A DNA stretch of 64,000 bases from Mycobacterium colombiense (GTDB taxonomy: Bacteria > Actinomycetota > Actinomycetes > Mycobacteriales > Mycobacteriaceae). The notes beneath the pieces are model-generated. The model was given only the letters and a program-made list of their open reading frames with translations, was not told the origin of the DNA and did not search any database. Positions 16,350 to 26,710 of the stretch are shown here, one piece after another. Both the position numbers and the translations under genes were made by a program. The stretch is taken from the NCBI RefSeq assembly GCF_001953985.1, contig NZ_MBEI01000017.1, forward strand, positions 174,363 through 238,362. The letters run 5' to 3'. Position 1 is the first letter of the stretch. Each line of letters begins with the position of its first letter.

Positions 16350-17192
16350 GTGACTACCGCGCGAATACCCGTCGATCTCAGCGGGGCGCCCCAGACCATG
16401 TTGGCGACGTTCTACGCCAAGGCGCTGGACGCCGATTTTCCGAAACCCATCCTGGGCGATCGGTATGCGAAGGAGATCGTCGAGCGCATCGACTACGACT
16501 GGAAGAAAACGACCATCACCCCGCGGCGGGCGCCGTCGGTGACCACCCGGTCGGCGCACTTCGACCAATGGACGCGCAAATTCCTTGCCGCACATCCTCG
16601 TTCGGTCGTGCTGCACCTGGGCTGCGGGCTGGACAGCCGATTCTTCCGCTTGCAGCCGGGCCCGGGCGTCCAGTGGTACGACGTCGACTACCCCGAGGTC
16701 GTGGCCCTGCGAACCCAGCTCTACCCGAGCCGCGATCACTATCGCGTCGTCGCCGCCTCGGTCACCGACCCGGCATGGCTGGCCGAAATCCCAGCCGACC
16801 GTCCCACGCTGATGATCGGGGAGGGGCTGACCATGTATCTCACCGAGCAGGACGGCACCGCCCTACTGCGCAGGGTGGTCGGCCGGTTCGCATCGGGTGA
16901 GCTGCAGTTCGACGCGTTCAATTGGCTCGGGATCAAGTCGCAATGGCTCAACACAGTGGTGCGACGGTCCGGGTCCACGCTGCACTGGGCGATCAACGGG
17001 CCCGACGACATCATCGAAGCCGTGCCGGGGGTGCGGCTGCTGGCCTGGGAACGATGGTTCGAGTCGTACACCTTCGCGCAGTTGCCCCGCTCATCCCGAG
17101 CCCTGGGCAAGGTCATGTCGCAGGTTGACGCGGTTGCCAACATGTCGCAGTACCACCGCTACGCATTCGGTCCGCCCCGCGGGAAGCCTTGA
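16350..17192 (+). CDS. SAM-dependent methyltransferase, LCM-like family
   Basis: A 280-residue class I methyltransferase of the leucine carboxyl methyltransferase-like (PF04072) group. The SAM loop is VVLHLGCGLDSRFFRL near residues 87-102, followed by WYDVDYPEVVALR and GEGLTMYLTEQDG. It is distantly related to the tandem pair at 21.5-23.4 kb. Substrate is unknown. The GTG at 16350 follows TAGCCT closely and could be leaderless. No such gene sits here in M. tuberculosis, so it is an insertion between Rv0139- and Rv0140-like genes. Confidence 0.85.
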   Translation: MTTARIPVDLSGAPQTMLATFYAKALDADFPKPILGDRYAKEIVERIDYDWKKTTITPRRAPSVTTRSAHFDQWTRKFLAAHPRSVVLHLGCGLDSRFFRLQPGPGVQWYDVDYPEVVALRTQLYPSRDHYRVVAASVTDPAWLAEIPADRPTLMIGEGLTMYLTEQDGTALLRRVVGRFASGELQFDAFNWLGIKSQWLNTVVRRSGSTLHWAINGPDDIIEAVPGVRLLAWERWFESYTFAQLPRSSRALGKVMSQVDAVANMSQYHRYAFGPPRGKP

Positions 17193-17240
17193 CCGCGGAC
17201 GCGCGTTGCACAACGGTAAGGCGTCTAAGGAGGAACCACC

Positions 17241-17621
17241 ATGGCCCACCCGGAAATCAAAGAACCCAGCGCCGGGCACCCGATCACCATCGAGCCGACC
17301 AAGGGGCGTGTGCAGGTACGCGTCAACGGCGAGCTCGTCGCCGACACCACGGCCGCGCTGGAATTACGCGAAGCCACTTTGCCTGCGGTGCAATACATTC
17401 CGATCACCGACGTGGTGCAGGACCGGCTCACCCCGACGGACACCAGCACGTACTGCCCCTTCAAGGGCAACGCCAGCTACTACAGCGTGACCACCTCGGT
17501 CGGTGACACCGTCGACGATGTGATCTGGACCTACGAGCAGCCGTATCCGGCGGTCGAAAAGATTGCCGGGCACGTGGCGTTCTACCCCAACAAGGCCGAC
17601 ATCAGCATCTCGGCTCAGTAG
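17241..17621 (+). CDS. DUF427 domain protein (Rv0140 type)
   Basis: A 126-residue single DUF427 domain. Diagnostic parts are GRVQVRVNGELVADTTAALE, TYCPFKGNASYYSV and IWTYEQPYPAVEKIAGHVAF. The family is small and beta-rich; the function is unknown. A strong ribosome site (TAAGGAGG) precedes the ATG. The gene overlaps the convergent SnoaL gene by seven bases. Its position agrees with Rv0140. Confidence 0.88.
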   Translation: MAHPEIKEPSAGHPITIEPTKGRVQVRVNGELVADTTAALELREATLPAVQYIPITDVVQDRLTPTDTSTYCPFKGNASYYSVTTSVGDTVDDVIWTYEQPYPAVEKIAGHVAFYPNKADISISAQ

Positions 17622-18013
17622 GGCGTCCACCCGGGAAGCGCGGCCGCCACCGCACGGGTGTCGCTGTACACGCGCATGGAGACGATCAGCCCGTCGCGGG
17701 TGTCGAAGATGCACACGAACGGGCTGTCGTACTCGACGCCGTCGGACGTGGTGCCGGTGGCCTGCGCCTCCACGACCACGGTCTCTCCCTCGTTCACGCA
17801 GCGCACCAGGTCGATGGTCAGCTCGAGGTCTTGTTTGCGTCGCTCGATCGACCGCCGGAGTACGTGTTTGTCGCAGGGCGTGCGAGTGTAGAGCGTCCAG
17901 TAGGTGAAGTCGTCACTGAGCAGGGCGAAGCCCTCGTCCAGATCGCCGCCGTCGCTGGTGCTCTGCAGGAACATCCAGGCCAGTTCGCCCTGCGGGTCAT
18001 CGAACGGCGTCAT
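17615..18013 (-). CDS. SnoaL-like protein (Rv0141c type)
   Basis: A 132-residue NTF2-fold protein starting MTPFDDPQGELAWMFL. It has FALLSDDFTYWTLYTRTPCD and ECINEGE-type strands (VNEGETVVVEAQATG), then FVCIFDTRDGLIVSMRVYSD. Function is unknown. The frame stays open to 18052, but ATG 18013 matches the orthologue start as I recall it. A GTG lies directly before it. It is convergent with the DUF427 gene and divergent from the glycosylase gene. Confidence 0.8.
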   Translation of the reverse strand: MTPFDDPQGELAWMFLQSTSDGGDLDEGFALLSDDFTYWTLYTRTPCDKHVLRRSIERRKQDLELTIDLVRCVNEGETVVVEAQATGTTSDGVEYDSPFVCIFDTRDGLIVSMRVYSDTRAVAAALPGWTPY

Positions 18014-18076
18014 CACAACGCAATATTGACCTGGCACGCAGTTCACGGTCAATCAGAGCAGTCGGAGAGTCATCAG

Positions 18077-18988
18077 GTGCAGACCGCGCGCACGGTCGTG
18101 TTTCCCGGAGCGGTCAGCTTCGGGCACACGTTGGCGCCCCTTCGCCGCGGCCGCGGGGATCCATGCTTCCGGGCCCCCGGTGACGGCTCGATCTGGCGCA
18201 CCAGCCTGCTGCCCAGCGGGCCCGTCACGGCCCGGATCAGCCGCGTCGGGCCCAATGCCGCGCACGGTGCCGCCTGGGGCAGCGGCGCGCACGAGTTCAT
18301 CGAAATGCTGCCCGCCATGCTGGGTTTTGAGGACGACGACTCGGACTTCGTGGCGCGGCATCCGACGGTTGCCGCCGCCCGGCAACGGGTTCCGCACCTG
18401 CGCCTGGGCCGCACCGGGCAGGTGCTCGAAGCGCTGATCCCCGCGATCATCGAGCAGCGAGTGCCCGGCGCCGATGCGTTTCGCTCATGGCGGGTGTTGG
18501 TGGCGAAGTACGGCACGCCGGCGCCCGGGCCGGCGCCGGCCGGCATGCGGGTCATGCCCCCGGCCGACGTGTGGCGGCACATCCCGTCGTGGGAGTTTCA
18601 CCGCGCCAACGTCGACCCGCGGCGGGCGCAGGCCGTAGTGACGTGTGCGCGGCGGGCCCCGTCGCTGGAGCGGCTGGTGTCGCGGCCGACGGTGCAGGCG
18701 CGTGAGGCGTTGATGTCGCTGCCGGGGGTGGGGGAGTGGACCGCCGCCGAGACCGCACAACGCGCCTTCGGCGACGCGGACGCCGTGTCGGTGGGGGACT
18801 ACCACATTCCCAAGATGATCGGCTGGACGTTGCTCGGCCGACCCGTCGATGACGCGGGCATGCTCGAACTGCTCGAGCCGATGCGGCCCCACCGCCAGCG
18901 CGTGGTCCGGTTGCTCGAGGCCAGCGGACTGGCATACGAGCCCCGCCGCGGGCCGAGGCTGCCGGTGCAGCAAATCCACTCGCTTTGA
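18077..18988 (+). CDS. HhH-GPD DNA glycosylase-like protein (Rv0142 type)
   Basis: A 303-residue protein whose C-terminal half holds a helix-hairpin-helix and GPD region: ALMSLPGVGEWTAAETAQRA then GDADAVSVGDYHIPKMI. This resembles AlkA/3-methyladenine glycosylases, with an Asp in the VGDYHI segment at the catalytic position. The N-terminal part (FPGAVSFGHTLAPLRRGRGD) may be the AlkA_N-like domain. Base excision of alkylated purines is inferred. GTG 18077 is chosen because the frame further upstream runs antisense through the SnoaL gene. Confidence 0.82.
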   Translation: MQTARTVVFPGAVSFGHTLAPLRRGRGDPCFRAPGDGSIWRTSLLPSGPVTARISRVGPNAAHGAAWGSGAHEFIEMLPAMLGFEDDDSDFVARHPTVAAARQRVPHLRLGRTGQVLEALIPAIIEQRVPGADAFRSWRVLVAKYGTPAPGPAPAGMRVMPPADVWRHIPSWEFHRANVDPRRAQAVVTCARRAPSLERLVSRPTVQAREALMSLPGVGEWTAAETAQRAFGDADAVSVGDYHIPKMIGWTLLGRPVDDAGMLELLEPMRPHRQRVVRLLEASGLAYEPRRGPRLPVQQIHSL

Positions 18989-18996
18989 TCCGTCGC

Positions 18997-19021
18997 GTTT
19001 TTCAGCTTGGCCATCGGGTAT
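18997..19021 (+). promoter_or_regulatory. SigF-type promoter of dps
   Basis: GTTT (18997-19000), a 15-base spacer and GGGTAT (19016-19021) match the mycobacterial SigF consensus GGTTT-N15-17-GGGTA at nine of ten positions. The Dps start codon lies 56 bases downstream. Stationary-phase sigma factor control is known for Dps of M. smegmatis. Confidence 0.7.
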
Positions 19022-19076
19022 CCAACGGGCAAGTAATCGTGTGTGAACCCCATGGAAGGAAGCTAGGAAAGAAGCG

Positions 19077-19625
19077 ATGACTCAGTTCACAATTCCGGGA
19101 TTGACCGACAAGCAGGCGGCGCGGCTCAGCGAGCTGCTGCAAAAGCAACTGAGCACCTACAACGATCTTCATCTGACGCTGAAGCACATTCACTGGAACG
19201 TGGTTGGCCCCAACTTCATCGGCGTGCACGAGATGATCGACCCGCAAGTGGACGCCGTCCGAGGGTTTGCCGACGATGTTGCGGAACGCATTGCGGCGCT
19301 TGGTGCTTCGCCGCAAGGCACGCCCGGCGCCATCATCAAGGACCGCTCGTGGGACGACTACTCGGTCGGCCGCGACACGGTCCAGGCGCACTTGGCCGCA
19401 CTGGACCTCGTCTACACCGGCGTCATCGAGGACGTTCGCCAATACATCGAGGAGACAGACGAACTCGACCAGGTGACCCAGGATCTGCTGATCGGCCAGG
19501 CGGGACAGTTGGAGAAGTTCCAATGGTTCGTCCGGGCGCACCTGGAAAGCGCCGGCGGCGAGCTGGCGCACCAGGGTAAGAGCACCGAGAAGGCCGCCGC
19601 CAGCAGCGCTCGTGGCAAATCCTGA
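19077..19625 (+). CDS. dps: DNA starvation/stationary phase protection protein Dps
   Basis: A 182-residue ferritin-like Dps. The ferroxidase site residues are visible in LTLKHIHWNVVGPNFIGVHE and MIDPQVDAVRGFADDVAERI. Twelve subunits form a cage that oxidises and stores iron with hydrogen peroxide and binds DNA. The C-terminal tail (GKSTEKAAASSARGKS) is basic, like the DNA-binding tail of M. smegmatis Dps1. A GGAAAGAAG site precedes the ATG. The gene has its own SigF-type promoter and a strong hairpin downstream. M. tuberculosis lacks a Dps here, so this is an accessory gene. Confidence 0.93.
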   Translation: MTQFTIPGLTDKQAARLSELLQKQLSTYNDLHLTLKHIHWNVVGPNFIGVHEMIDPQVDAVRGFADDVAERIAALGASPQGTPGAIIKDRSWDDYSVGRDTVQAHLAALDLVYTGVIEDVRQYIEETDELDQVTQDLLIGQAGQLEKFQWFVRAHLESAGGELAHQGKSTEKAAASSARGKS

Positions 19626-19651
19626 GCAGCCCGCTCCGACGAAACTACGCG

Positions 19652-19685
19652 CATTCGCCCCGGTGCCCGCACGCCGGGGCGAATG
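19652..19685 (+). terminator. Intrinsic terminator of dps
   Basis: CATTCGCCCCGG (19652-19663) and CCGGGGCGAATG (19674-19685) form a perfect 12-bp stem with a 10-base loop, followed by TCTTC. It is the strongest hairpin in the window. Confidence 0.75.
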
Positions 19686-19740
19686 TCTTCGGTGGGCATG
19701 CCGCCCGCGCTCTCCGGAATAAATGGACCCTAGTCCGGTT

Positions 19741-19757
19741 ATATAGCGTAACTATAT
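19741..19757 (+). promoter_or_regulatory. AT-rich operator-like dyad before pirin-TetR unit
   Basis: ATATAG-CGTAA-CTATAT is a perfect 6-5-6 inverted repeat that ends one base before the GAGGAGG ribosome site of the pirin gene. Its AT-rich content stands out from its surroundings. The co-transcribed TetR protein is the likely ligand. Confidence 0.5.
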
Positions 19758-19768
19758 GAGGAGGCCAG

Positions 19769-20761
19769 ATGCCTGCAGTTACCGCTAACACGCTGACGTT
19801 GCCACGCGTCAGCGGTCCCGGACCCGCGGATACCGAGCGGCCGGTCCGATCGATCACCACCGGCCCTCGTGGCTACGAGGGCGAGGGCTTCCCGGTGGTG
19901 CGCGCTTTCGCGGGAGTCAGCGCGGCCGCGCTGGATCCCTTCGTGCACATGGACCAGATGGGCGAGGTCGAGTACCAGCCGGGGCAGGCCCGGGGCACCG
20001 ACTGGCACCCGCACCGCGGCTTCGAGACCGTCACCTACATGCTGGACGGGAAGTTCGCGCACCAGGACTCGCACGGCGGTGGCGGCCTGATCGCCGACGG
20101 CGCGACGCAGTGGATGACGGCCGGCTCCGGCATCCTGCACATCGAGACGCCGCCGGCCGAGCTGGTCGACAGCGGCGGGCTTTTCCACGGCGTCCAGCTC
20201 TGGGTGAACCTGCCCAAGAAAGACAAGTTGGCGGCCCCGCGGTATCAGTCCATCGAAGGCGGCGACGCCGCGTTGCTCGCCTCCGAGGACGGCGGAGCGC
20301 TGATCCGCATCATCGCCGGCGACATCGACGGACACCGGGGCCCCGGCGTCACCCACACCCCGATCACCTTGGCGCACGCGACCATTGAGAACGGGGCCCA
20401 GCTCAACATCCCGTGGCGGCGCGACTTCAATGCGCTGGTCTACGTGTTGTCCGGCAGCGGGTACGTGGGGCCGGTCGCTCATCCGATCCACCAGGGTCAG
20501 CTAGCGGTGCTGGGCCCCGGCGATCGGATCACCGTGGGAGCCCGGCACGTCCAGGATTCCGGCCCGACGGCCGTTGACGGAGCCATTGATTTGCTGCTTC
20601 TGGGCGGTCGCCCGATTCGCGAGCCGGTATTCCACTACGGGCCTTTCGTGATGAACACCCGCGCGGAATTGATCGAGGCGCTCGAGGACTACCAAGCCGG
20701 AAAATTTGGCAGCATTCCGCCAAATGCGCTAATGCCGCACCGTGGGGGTGGCACACTCTAG
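19769..20761 (+). CDS. Pirin family protein
   Basis: A 330-residue bicupin. The N-terminal cupin has the pirin metal motif in DWHPHRGFETVTYMLDGKFA and HQDSHGGGG, with further ligands in GSGILHIETP (near residues 73-130). The C-terminal cupin (residues 200-300) ends MNTRAELIEALEDYQAGKFG, typical for pirins. Bacterial pirins may oxidise quercetin-like compounds or act as redox-sensitive regulators; which applies is unknown. The stop lies two bases before the TetR gene, forming an operon behind an AT-rich dyad. Confidence 0.9.
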   Translation: MPAVTANTLTLPRVSGPGPADTERPVRSITTGPRGYEGEGFPVVRAFAGVSAAALDPFVHMDQMGEVEYQPGQARGTDWHPHRGFETVTYMLDGKFAHQDSHGGGGLIADGATQWMTAGSGILHIETPPAELVDSGGLFHGVQLWVNLPKKDKLAAPRYQSIEGGDAALLASEDGGALIRIIAGDIDGHRGPGVTHTPITLAHATIENGAQLNIPWRRDFNALVYVLSGSGYVGPVAHPIHQGQLAVLGPGDRITVGARHVQDSGPTAVDGAIDLLLLGGRPIREPVFHYGPFVMNTRAELIEALEDYQAGKFGSIPPNALMPHRGGGTL

Positions 20762-20763
20762 CA

Positions 20764-21399
20764 ATGCTTCCACGGGGGAACCGCAGGCCCGGACGGCCGC
20801 CTGCCGCGAAGGCTGACGAGACTCGGCAGCGGATCATCCAAGCTGCTCGTTTGGTCTTCAGTGAACGCGGCTACGACGGCGCGACGTTCCAGGCCATTGC
20901 AGCCCGCGCGGACCTCACCCGGCCGGCGATCAACCATTATTTCTCGAGTAAACGGGCGCTTTATCGGGAAGTGCTGGATGACACCAACGAATTCGTCATC
21001 GGGGCCGGTATCAAACAAGCCCAACGCGAGACGACGCTGGTGGCGCAGTTGACGGCATTCATCTCCGAAGCGACCAGAGCCAATTCGAAAAACCCTGCTG
21101 GATCCGCATTTTTAATCAGCGGTGTGCTCGAATCGCAGCGACATCCGGATTTGATAGGTACCGATAACGATTCAGTACGAATCAGTCGAGAATTTCTGCT
21201 GCGTGTCATCAACGAGGCGATCGAACGCGGCGAAATCGTGACCGACGTCGAGGCGACGGTGCTGGCCGAGGCGCTGCTCGTGCTCGTGTGCGGGGTGGGC
21301 TTGTATGCGGGGTACGTCGAGAGCCCGGAAACCCTGCTGGCGCTCGTCGGCGTGATGCGCGGGCTGCTGGAGGGTGCATTCCAGGGGCGCCAGGACTAG
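20764..21399 (+). CDS. TetR-family regulator (Rv0144 type)
   Basis: A 211-residue TetR protein with an N-terminal basic start ([16 protein letters not shown]). The helix-turn-helix is [20 protein letters not shown] followed by [10 protein letters not shown], near residues 40-70. The ligand domain has [20 protein letters not shown]. It precedes the two methyltransferase genes, as Rv0144 precedes Rv0145-Rv0146. Here it is also tied to a pirin gene only two bases upstream. It probably autoregulates through the dyad at 19741. Confidence 0.87.
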   Translation: MLPRGNRRPGRPPAAKADETRQRIIQAARLVFSERGYDGATFQAIAARADLTRPAINHYFSSKRALYREVLDDTNEFVIGAGIKQAQRETTLVAQLTAFISEATRANSKNPAGSAFLISGVLESQRHPDLIGTDNDSVRISREFLLRVINEAIERGEIVTDVEATVLAEALLVLVCGVGLYAGYVESPETLLALVGVMRGLLEGAFQGRQD

Positions 21400-21472
21400 A
21401 GCGCCGCCGCGCAGTGAAGTTGCGCACAAAGCGTATAGGCTAACTAACTTATCCCGGTACCATGGGCGGGAT

Positions 21473-23382
<1,910 letters not shown>

Positions 23383-23383
23383 A

Positions 23384-23399
23384 GCCGCGGCTTCGCGGC
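23384..23399 (+). terminator. Terminator hairpin after methyltransferase pair
   Basis: GCCGCG-GCTT-CGCGGC begins one base after the TAA of the second methyltransferase gene. It is a compact 6-bp stem with a stable tetraloop and no T tract. Confidence 0.5.
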
Positions 23400-23492
23400 G
23401 CCTAACTTCGTAGACGCGTCGCACGTCAACCGTGGCTCGCGGTCTCGGTTACCGGGAATTCGCCTGGTCATCGGGGACAATGGTCATTCATT

Positions 23493-25058
23493 ATGGCCAG
23501 TGGCGGATCCGATCAATCGCACCGTTGGGCGCTGCGAAAGGGCCGGTTCGTCGCGGCCGTCGCTTCGGCCTCGGTCATGGCGATCACCGGTATGGGCTGG
23601 ACGGGCTATCACACCGCGCTGGGCAAGATCATCATTTCGCACGCGCTGCCGAATGCGGCGACGACGCTGGACGGCAACCAGAACATCCTGCTGATGGGTC
23701 TGGACAGCCGGCTGGACCAGAACGGTAAGCCGCTGCCCCAGGACGTCTACGAGGCGCTGCACGCCGGCGACGAGAGCTCGGGCGGCTACAACGCCAATGT
23801 GCTTATCGTCGTGCACATTTCGGACGGCGACGGGCCGTTGACCGCGATATCGATTCCGCGTGACGACTACGCGGAGTTACCGGGCTGCCCGGGATCGGTC
23901 TGCGCCGGCAAGATCAAACAAGCGTACGGGCTGGCCTACCAGCAGTCGCTGAATTCGCAGGCGGCCGGGAATTCGGGCGGGGCGGGCGCCAACAACCTGA
24001 CGGCTCGCGAGCAGACCGCGCGCGAGGCCGGCCGCAAAGCCGAAATCAACGCCGTCGACGACTTTCTGGGCATCTCGGTCGACCACTTCGTCGAGGTCAC
24101 CCTGGGTGCGTTCTTTCAAATCGCCAAGGCCGTCGAACCGATCACGGTGTGCCTCAACGCCGATACGCGGGACAGCTATTCGGGTGCGGACTTCCACCAG
24201 GGGGTGCAGCGCATCGACGCCGCGGACGCGATGGCCTTCGTGCGGCAGCGGCGCGACGAAAACGACGGCTCCTTCACCGATTTCGACCGAACCCGGCGAC
24301 AGCAGGCCTTCCTGGTGTCGCTGGTCAAGGCGGCCCGCAGCGGCGGCGCGCTGTCCAGCGTGAGCGGACTACGCAAACTGTTACAGGTCGCCCGCGACAA
24401 CGTCGCCGTCGACGACGGGCTGGACATCATGGAATTCGCTTCGCGGGCCTCGCAACTGAGCGAGCGGCCGCTGTCGCTCTACACCCTGCCGATCGCCGGC
24501 TTCGGCAAGGACGCCAACGGGTCCGACATCAACCAGGTCGACCTGCCGACCATCCGGCGCATCGTCAACGAGCGCTTCATGTCGGACACACCGGTGGCGC
24601 TGGAGGCCGCATCACCGTCCACCCAGCCGCCGCCGGCGCCGGCCGAACCCGCGATCCTCGACGTCGTCAACGCCACCTCACGGGACGGGCTGGCGGGCGC
24701 CATCGAGGAGGCCTTCGCCGGCCGCGGCTTCACCCGCGGCAGCGCCACGACCGCGGCGGTCCCGGCCGACGACAGCGTCATCGAGTACGGCCCCGGGGCC
24801 GACCAGGCCGCACAGGTCCTGGCCGATCAACTGCATGTGCCGGCGACGGCGAACGACGCCGTGACCGCCGGCACGGTGCGGTTGACCGTCGGAACGCAAT
24901 TCCCCGCAGCTGACTACCTGGCCCACCCCGGAGCGACGACCGACCCGTCCGGGTCCGGGCAGGTGAGTGCCGTGGCCGCCACCGGGGCCGGTGACCGCGC
25001 CCCGGCGCCGACCGACCTCAGCCAGATGACCGCGGCGAACGTTCCCTGCGTCAAGTAA
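23493..25058 (+). CDS. LytR-CpsA-Psr (LCP) family protein
   Basis: A 521-residue membrane-anchored LCP protein. A short cytoplasmic tail is followed by one membrane segment (FVAAVASASVMAITGMGWTG, residues 19-38). The catalytic LCP domain has ILLMGLDSR, ISIPRDDY and AFVRQRRDENDGSFTDFDRT with the conserved arginines that bind polyprenyl diphosphate. A LytR_C domain (ILDVVNATSRDGLAGAIEEA) starts near residue 388. LCP enzymes attach arabinogalactan to peptidoglycan outside the membrane. The C-terminal domain resembles CpsA2-type paralogues. It is inserted between Rv0146- and Rv0147-like genes. Confidence 0.9.
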   Translation: MASGGSDQSHRWALRKGRFVAAVASASVMAITGMGWTGYHTALGKIIISHALPNAATTLDGNQNILLMGLDSRLDQNGKPLPQDVYEALHAGDESSGGYNANVLIVVHISDGDGPLTAISIPRDDYAELPGCPGSVCAGKIKQAYGLAYQQSLNSQAAGNSGGAGANNLTAREQTAREAGRKAEINAVDDFLGISVDHFVEVTLGAFFQIAKAVEPITVCLNADTRDSYSGADFHQGVQRIDAADAMAFVRQRRDENDGSFTDFDRTRRQQAFLVSLVKAARSGGALSSVSGLRKLLQVARDNVAVDDGLDIMEFASRASQLSERPLSLYTLPIAGFGKDANGSDINQVDLPTIRRIVNERFMSDTPVALEAASPSTQPPPAPAEPAILDVVNATSRDGLAGAIEEAFAGRGFTRGSATTAAVPADDSVIEYGPGADQAAQVLADQLHVPATANDAVTAGTVRLTVGTQFPAADYLAHPGATTDPSGSGQVSAVAATGAGDRAPAPTDLSQMTAANVPCVK

Positions 25059-25224
25059 CCGCACCGGTCATCGCGCGTGCGGGCCGGGCGCCGGGGCGAT
25101 GCGACCCCGCGAGACCGGGGTTGGCCGGATCCTTCCTATTGCTCTCCCAACCGGATGGTTAGTATCGCGGTTATCACCGATGAGCGGCCGCCATGCGGCG
25201 GGACCCTGCTCGGGAAGGACAATG

Positions 25225-26655
25225 ATGACCACCGAATCGGTTGCATCGAAGACATCGCCCTCCAAGGACGCCACGAACGGGGCCGCACCGACCGACATTC
25301 CCGCCACGGTTGCCCGGCTTCGCCAGACCTTCGCCACCGGTCGCACCCGCGACATCGAATGGCGCAAGCGCCAGTTGCTGCAACTGGTGAAGCTGATGGA
25401 GGAGAACGAGGCCGCGCTCGCCGCGGCGCTCGCCGAAGACTTGGACCGCAGCCCGTTCGAGGCCTACATCGCCGACATCGCCACCACCGCCGGTGAAGCG
25501 AAGTACGCGGCGAAGCGGGTGCGCCGGTGGACGCGACGCAAGTATCAACTGCTCGAGCTGCCGCAGCTGCCCGGCCGCGGCTGGGTCGAGTACGAGCCCT
25601 ACGGCACCGTGCTGATCATCGGCGCCTGGAACTACCCGTACTACCTGACGCTGGGCCCCGCGGTCGGAGCGATCGCCGCCGGAAACGCCGTCATCCTCAA
25701 GCCTTCGGAGATCGCCGCGGCGTCCGCGCATGTGATGGCCGAGCTGGTGCCCAAGTACCTCGACAACGACGCCATCGCGGTGGTCGAGGGCGACGGGGCG
25801 ACGAGCCAGGAACTCATCGCGCAGGGCCTGGACCGCGTGCTGTTCACCGGCGGCACCGAGATCGGCCGCAAGGTCTATGAGGGCGCGGCGCCGCACCTGA
25901 CCCCGTGCACCCTGGAGCTCGGCGGCAAGAGCCCGGTCATCGTCGCGGCGGACGCCGACGTGGAGGTGGCCGCCAAGCGGATCGCCTGGATGAAGCTGCT
26001 CAACGCCGGGCAGACCTGTGTCGCACCCGATTACGTCCTGGCGGACGCCACGATCCGCGATGAACTGGTCGACAAGATCAGTGCCGCCATCACGAAATTC
26101 ACCTCCGACAAGCCGGACGGCATGCGGGTGGTCAACCAGCGCCAGTTCGACCGGATCAGTGGTTACCTGTCCGGAGGCGACGGCAAGGTCACCGTCGGCG
26201 GGGCCTGCGACGCATCGAGCCTGCGCATCCAGCCCGCCGTCGTGGTGGATCCCGACCCGAACGGGCCGCTGATGCAGAACGAGATCTTCGGTCCGGTGCT
26301 GCCGGTGATCACCGTTCAAAACCTGGACGAGGCAATACGTTTCGTGAACTCGCGGCCCAAGCCGCTGTCCGCCTACCTGTTCACCAAGCGGCGCGAGACC
26401 CGCGAGCGGGTGATCAAGGAGGTGCCGGCCGGCGGCATGCTGGTCAACCACATCGCCTTCCAGGTCTCGACGGCCAAGCTGCCGTTCGGCGGTGTGGGCG
26501 CATCGGGGATGGGTGCCTACCACGGCAAGTGGGGGTTCGACGAGTTCAGCCACCGCAAGTCGGTGTTGACCAAACCCACTCGGCCGGACCTGTCGAGCTT
26601 CATCTATCCTCCGTACACCGAGCGGGCCTTCAAGATGGCCCGCCGGATGTTCTGA
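25225..26655 (+). CDS. NAD(P)-dependent aldehyde dehydrogenase (Rv0147 type)
   Basis: A 476-residue class 3-like aldehyde dehydrogenase. Cofactor and catalytic motifs are IIGAWNYPYYLTLGPAVGAI, LFTGGTEIGRKVYEGA, TLELGGKSPVIV with the general-base Glu, and NAGQTCVAPDY with the catalytic Cys. Oxidation of fatty or aromatic aldehydes to acids is expected. Two adjacent ATGs exist at 25222 and 25225; AAGGA is five bases from the second, which is preferred. The downstream SDR gene follows as Rv0148 follows Rv0147. Confidence 0.92.
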   Translation: MTTESVASKTSPSKDATNGAAPTDIPATVARLRQTFATGRTRDIEWRKRQLLQLVKLMEENEAALAAALAEDLDRSPFEAYIADIATTAGEAKYAAKRVRRWTRRKYQLLELPQLPGRGWVEYEPYGTVLIIGAWNYPYYLTLGPAVGAIAAGNAVILKPSEIAAASAHVMAELVPKYLDNDAIAVVEGDGATSQELIAQGLDRVLFTGGTEIGRKVYEGAAPHLTPCTLELGGKSPVIVAADADVEVAAKRIAWMKLLNAGQTCVAPDYVLADATIRDELVDKISAAITKFTSDKPDGMRVVNQRQFDRISGYLSGGDGKVTVGGACDASSLRIQPAVVVDPDPNGPLMQNEIFGPVLPVITVQNLDEAIRFVNSRPKPLSAYLFTKRRETRERVIKEVPAGGMLVNHIAFQVSTAKLPFGGVGASGMGAYHGKWGFDEFSHRKSVLTKPTRPDLSSFIYPPYTERAFKMARRMF

Positions 26656-26677
26656 CACATTGCTTCAATTCGATTGC

Positions 26678-26691
26678 TAGAACGAGTTTTT
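26678..26691 (+). promoter_or_regulatory. KstR-like half-conserved operator before SDR gene
   Basis: TAGAACGAGTTTTT fits tnnAACnnGTTnna, the reported KstR box, except for the last base. Its left half TAGAAC equals the KstR consensus half-site. It lies 20 bases before the SDR start codon. One match of this length can arise by chance. Confidence 0.25.
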
Positions 26692-26710
26692 CAGAATAGA
26701 GAGGAAACTT

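Noticed and set aside
15264..16739. Open frame of 491 codons on the minus strand
   Set aside because: It lies opposite the epimerase and methyltransferase genes and has the repetitive Arg/His/Gly composition of an antisense frame.
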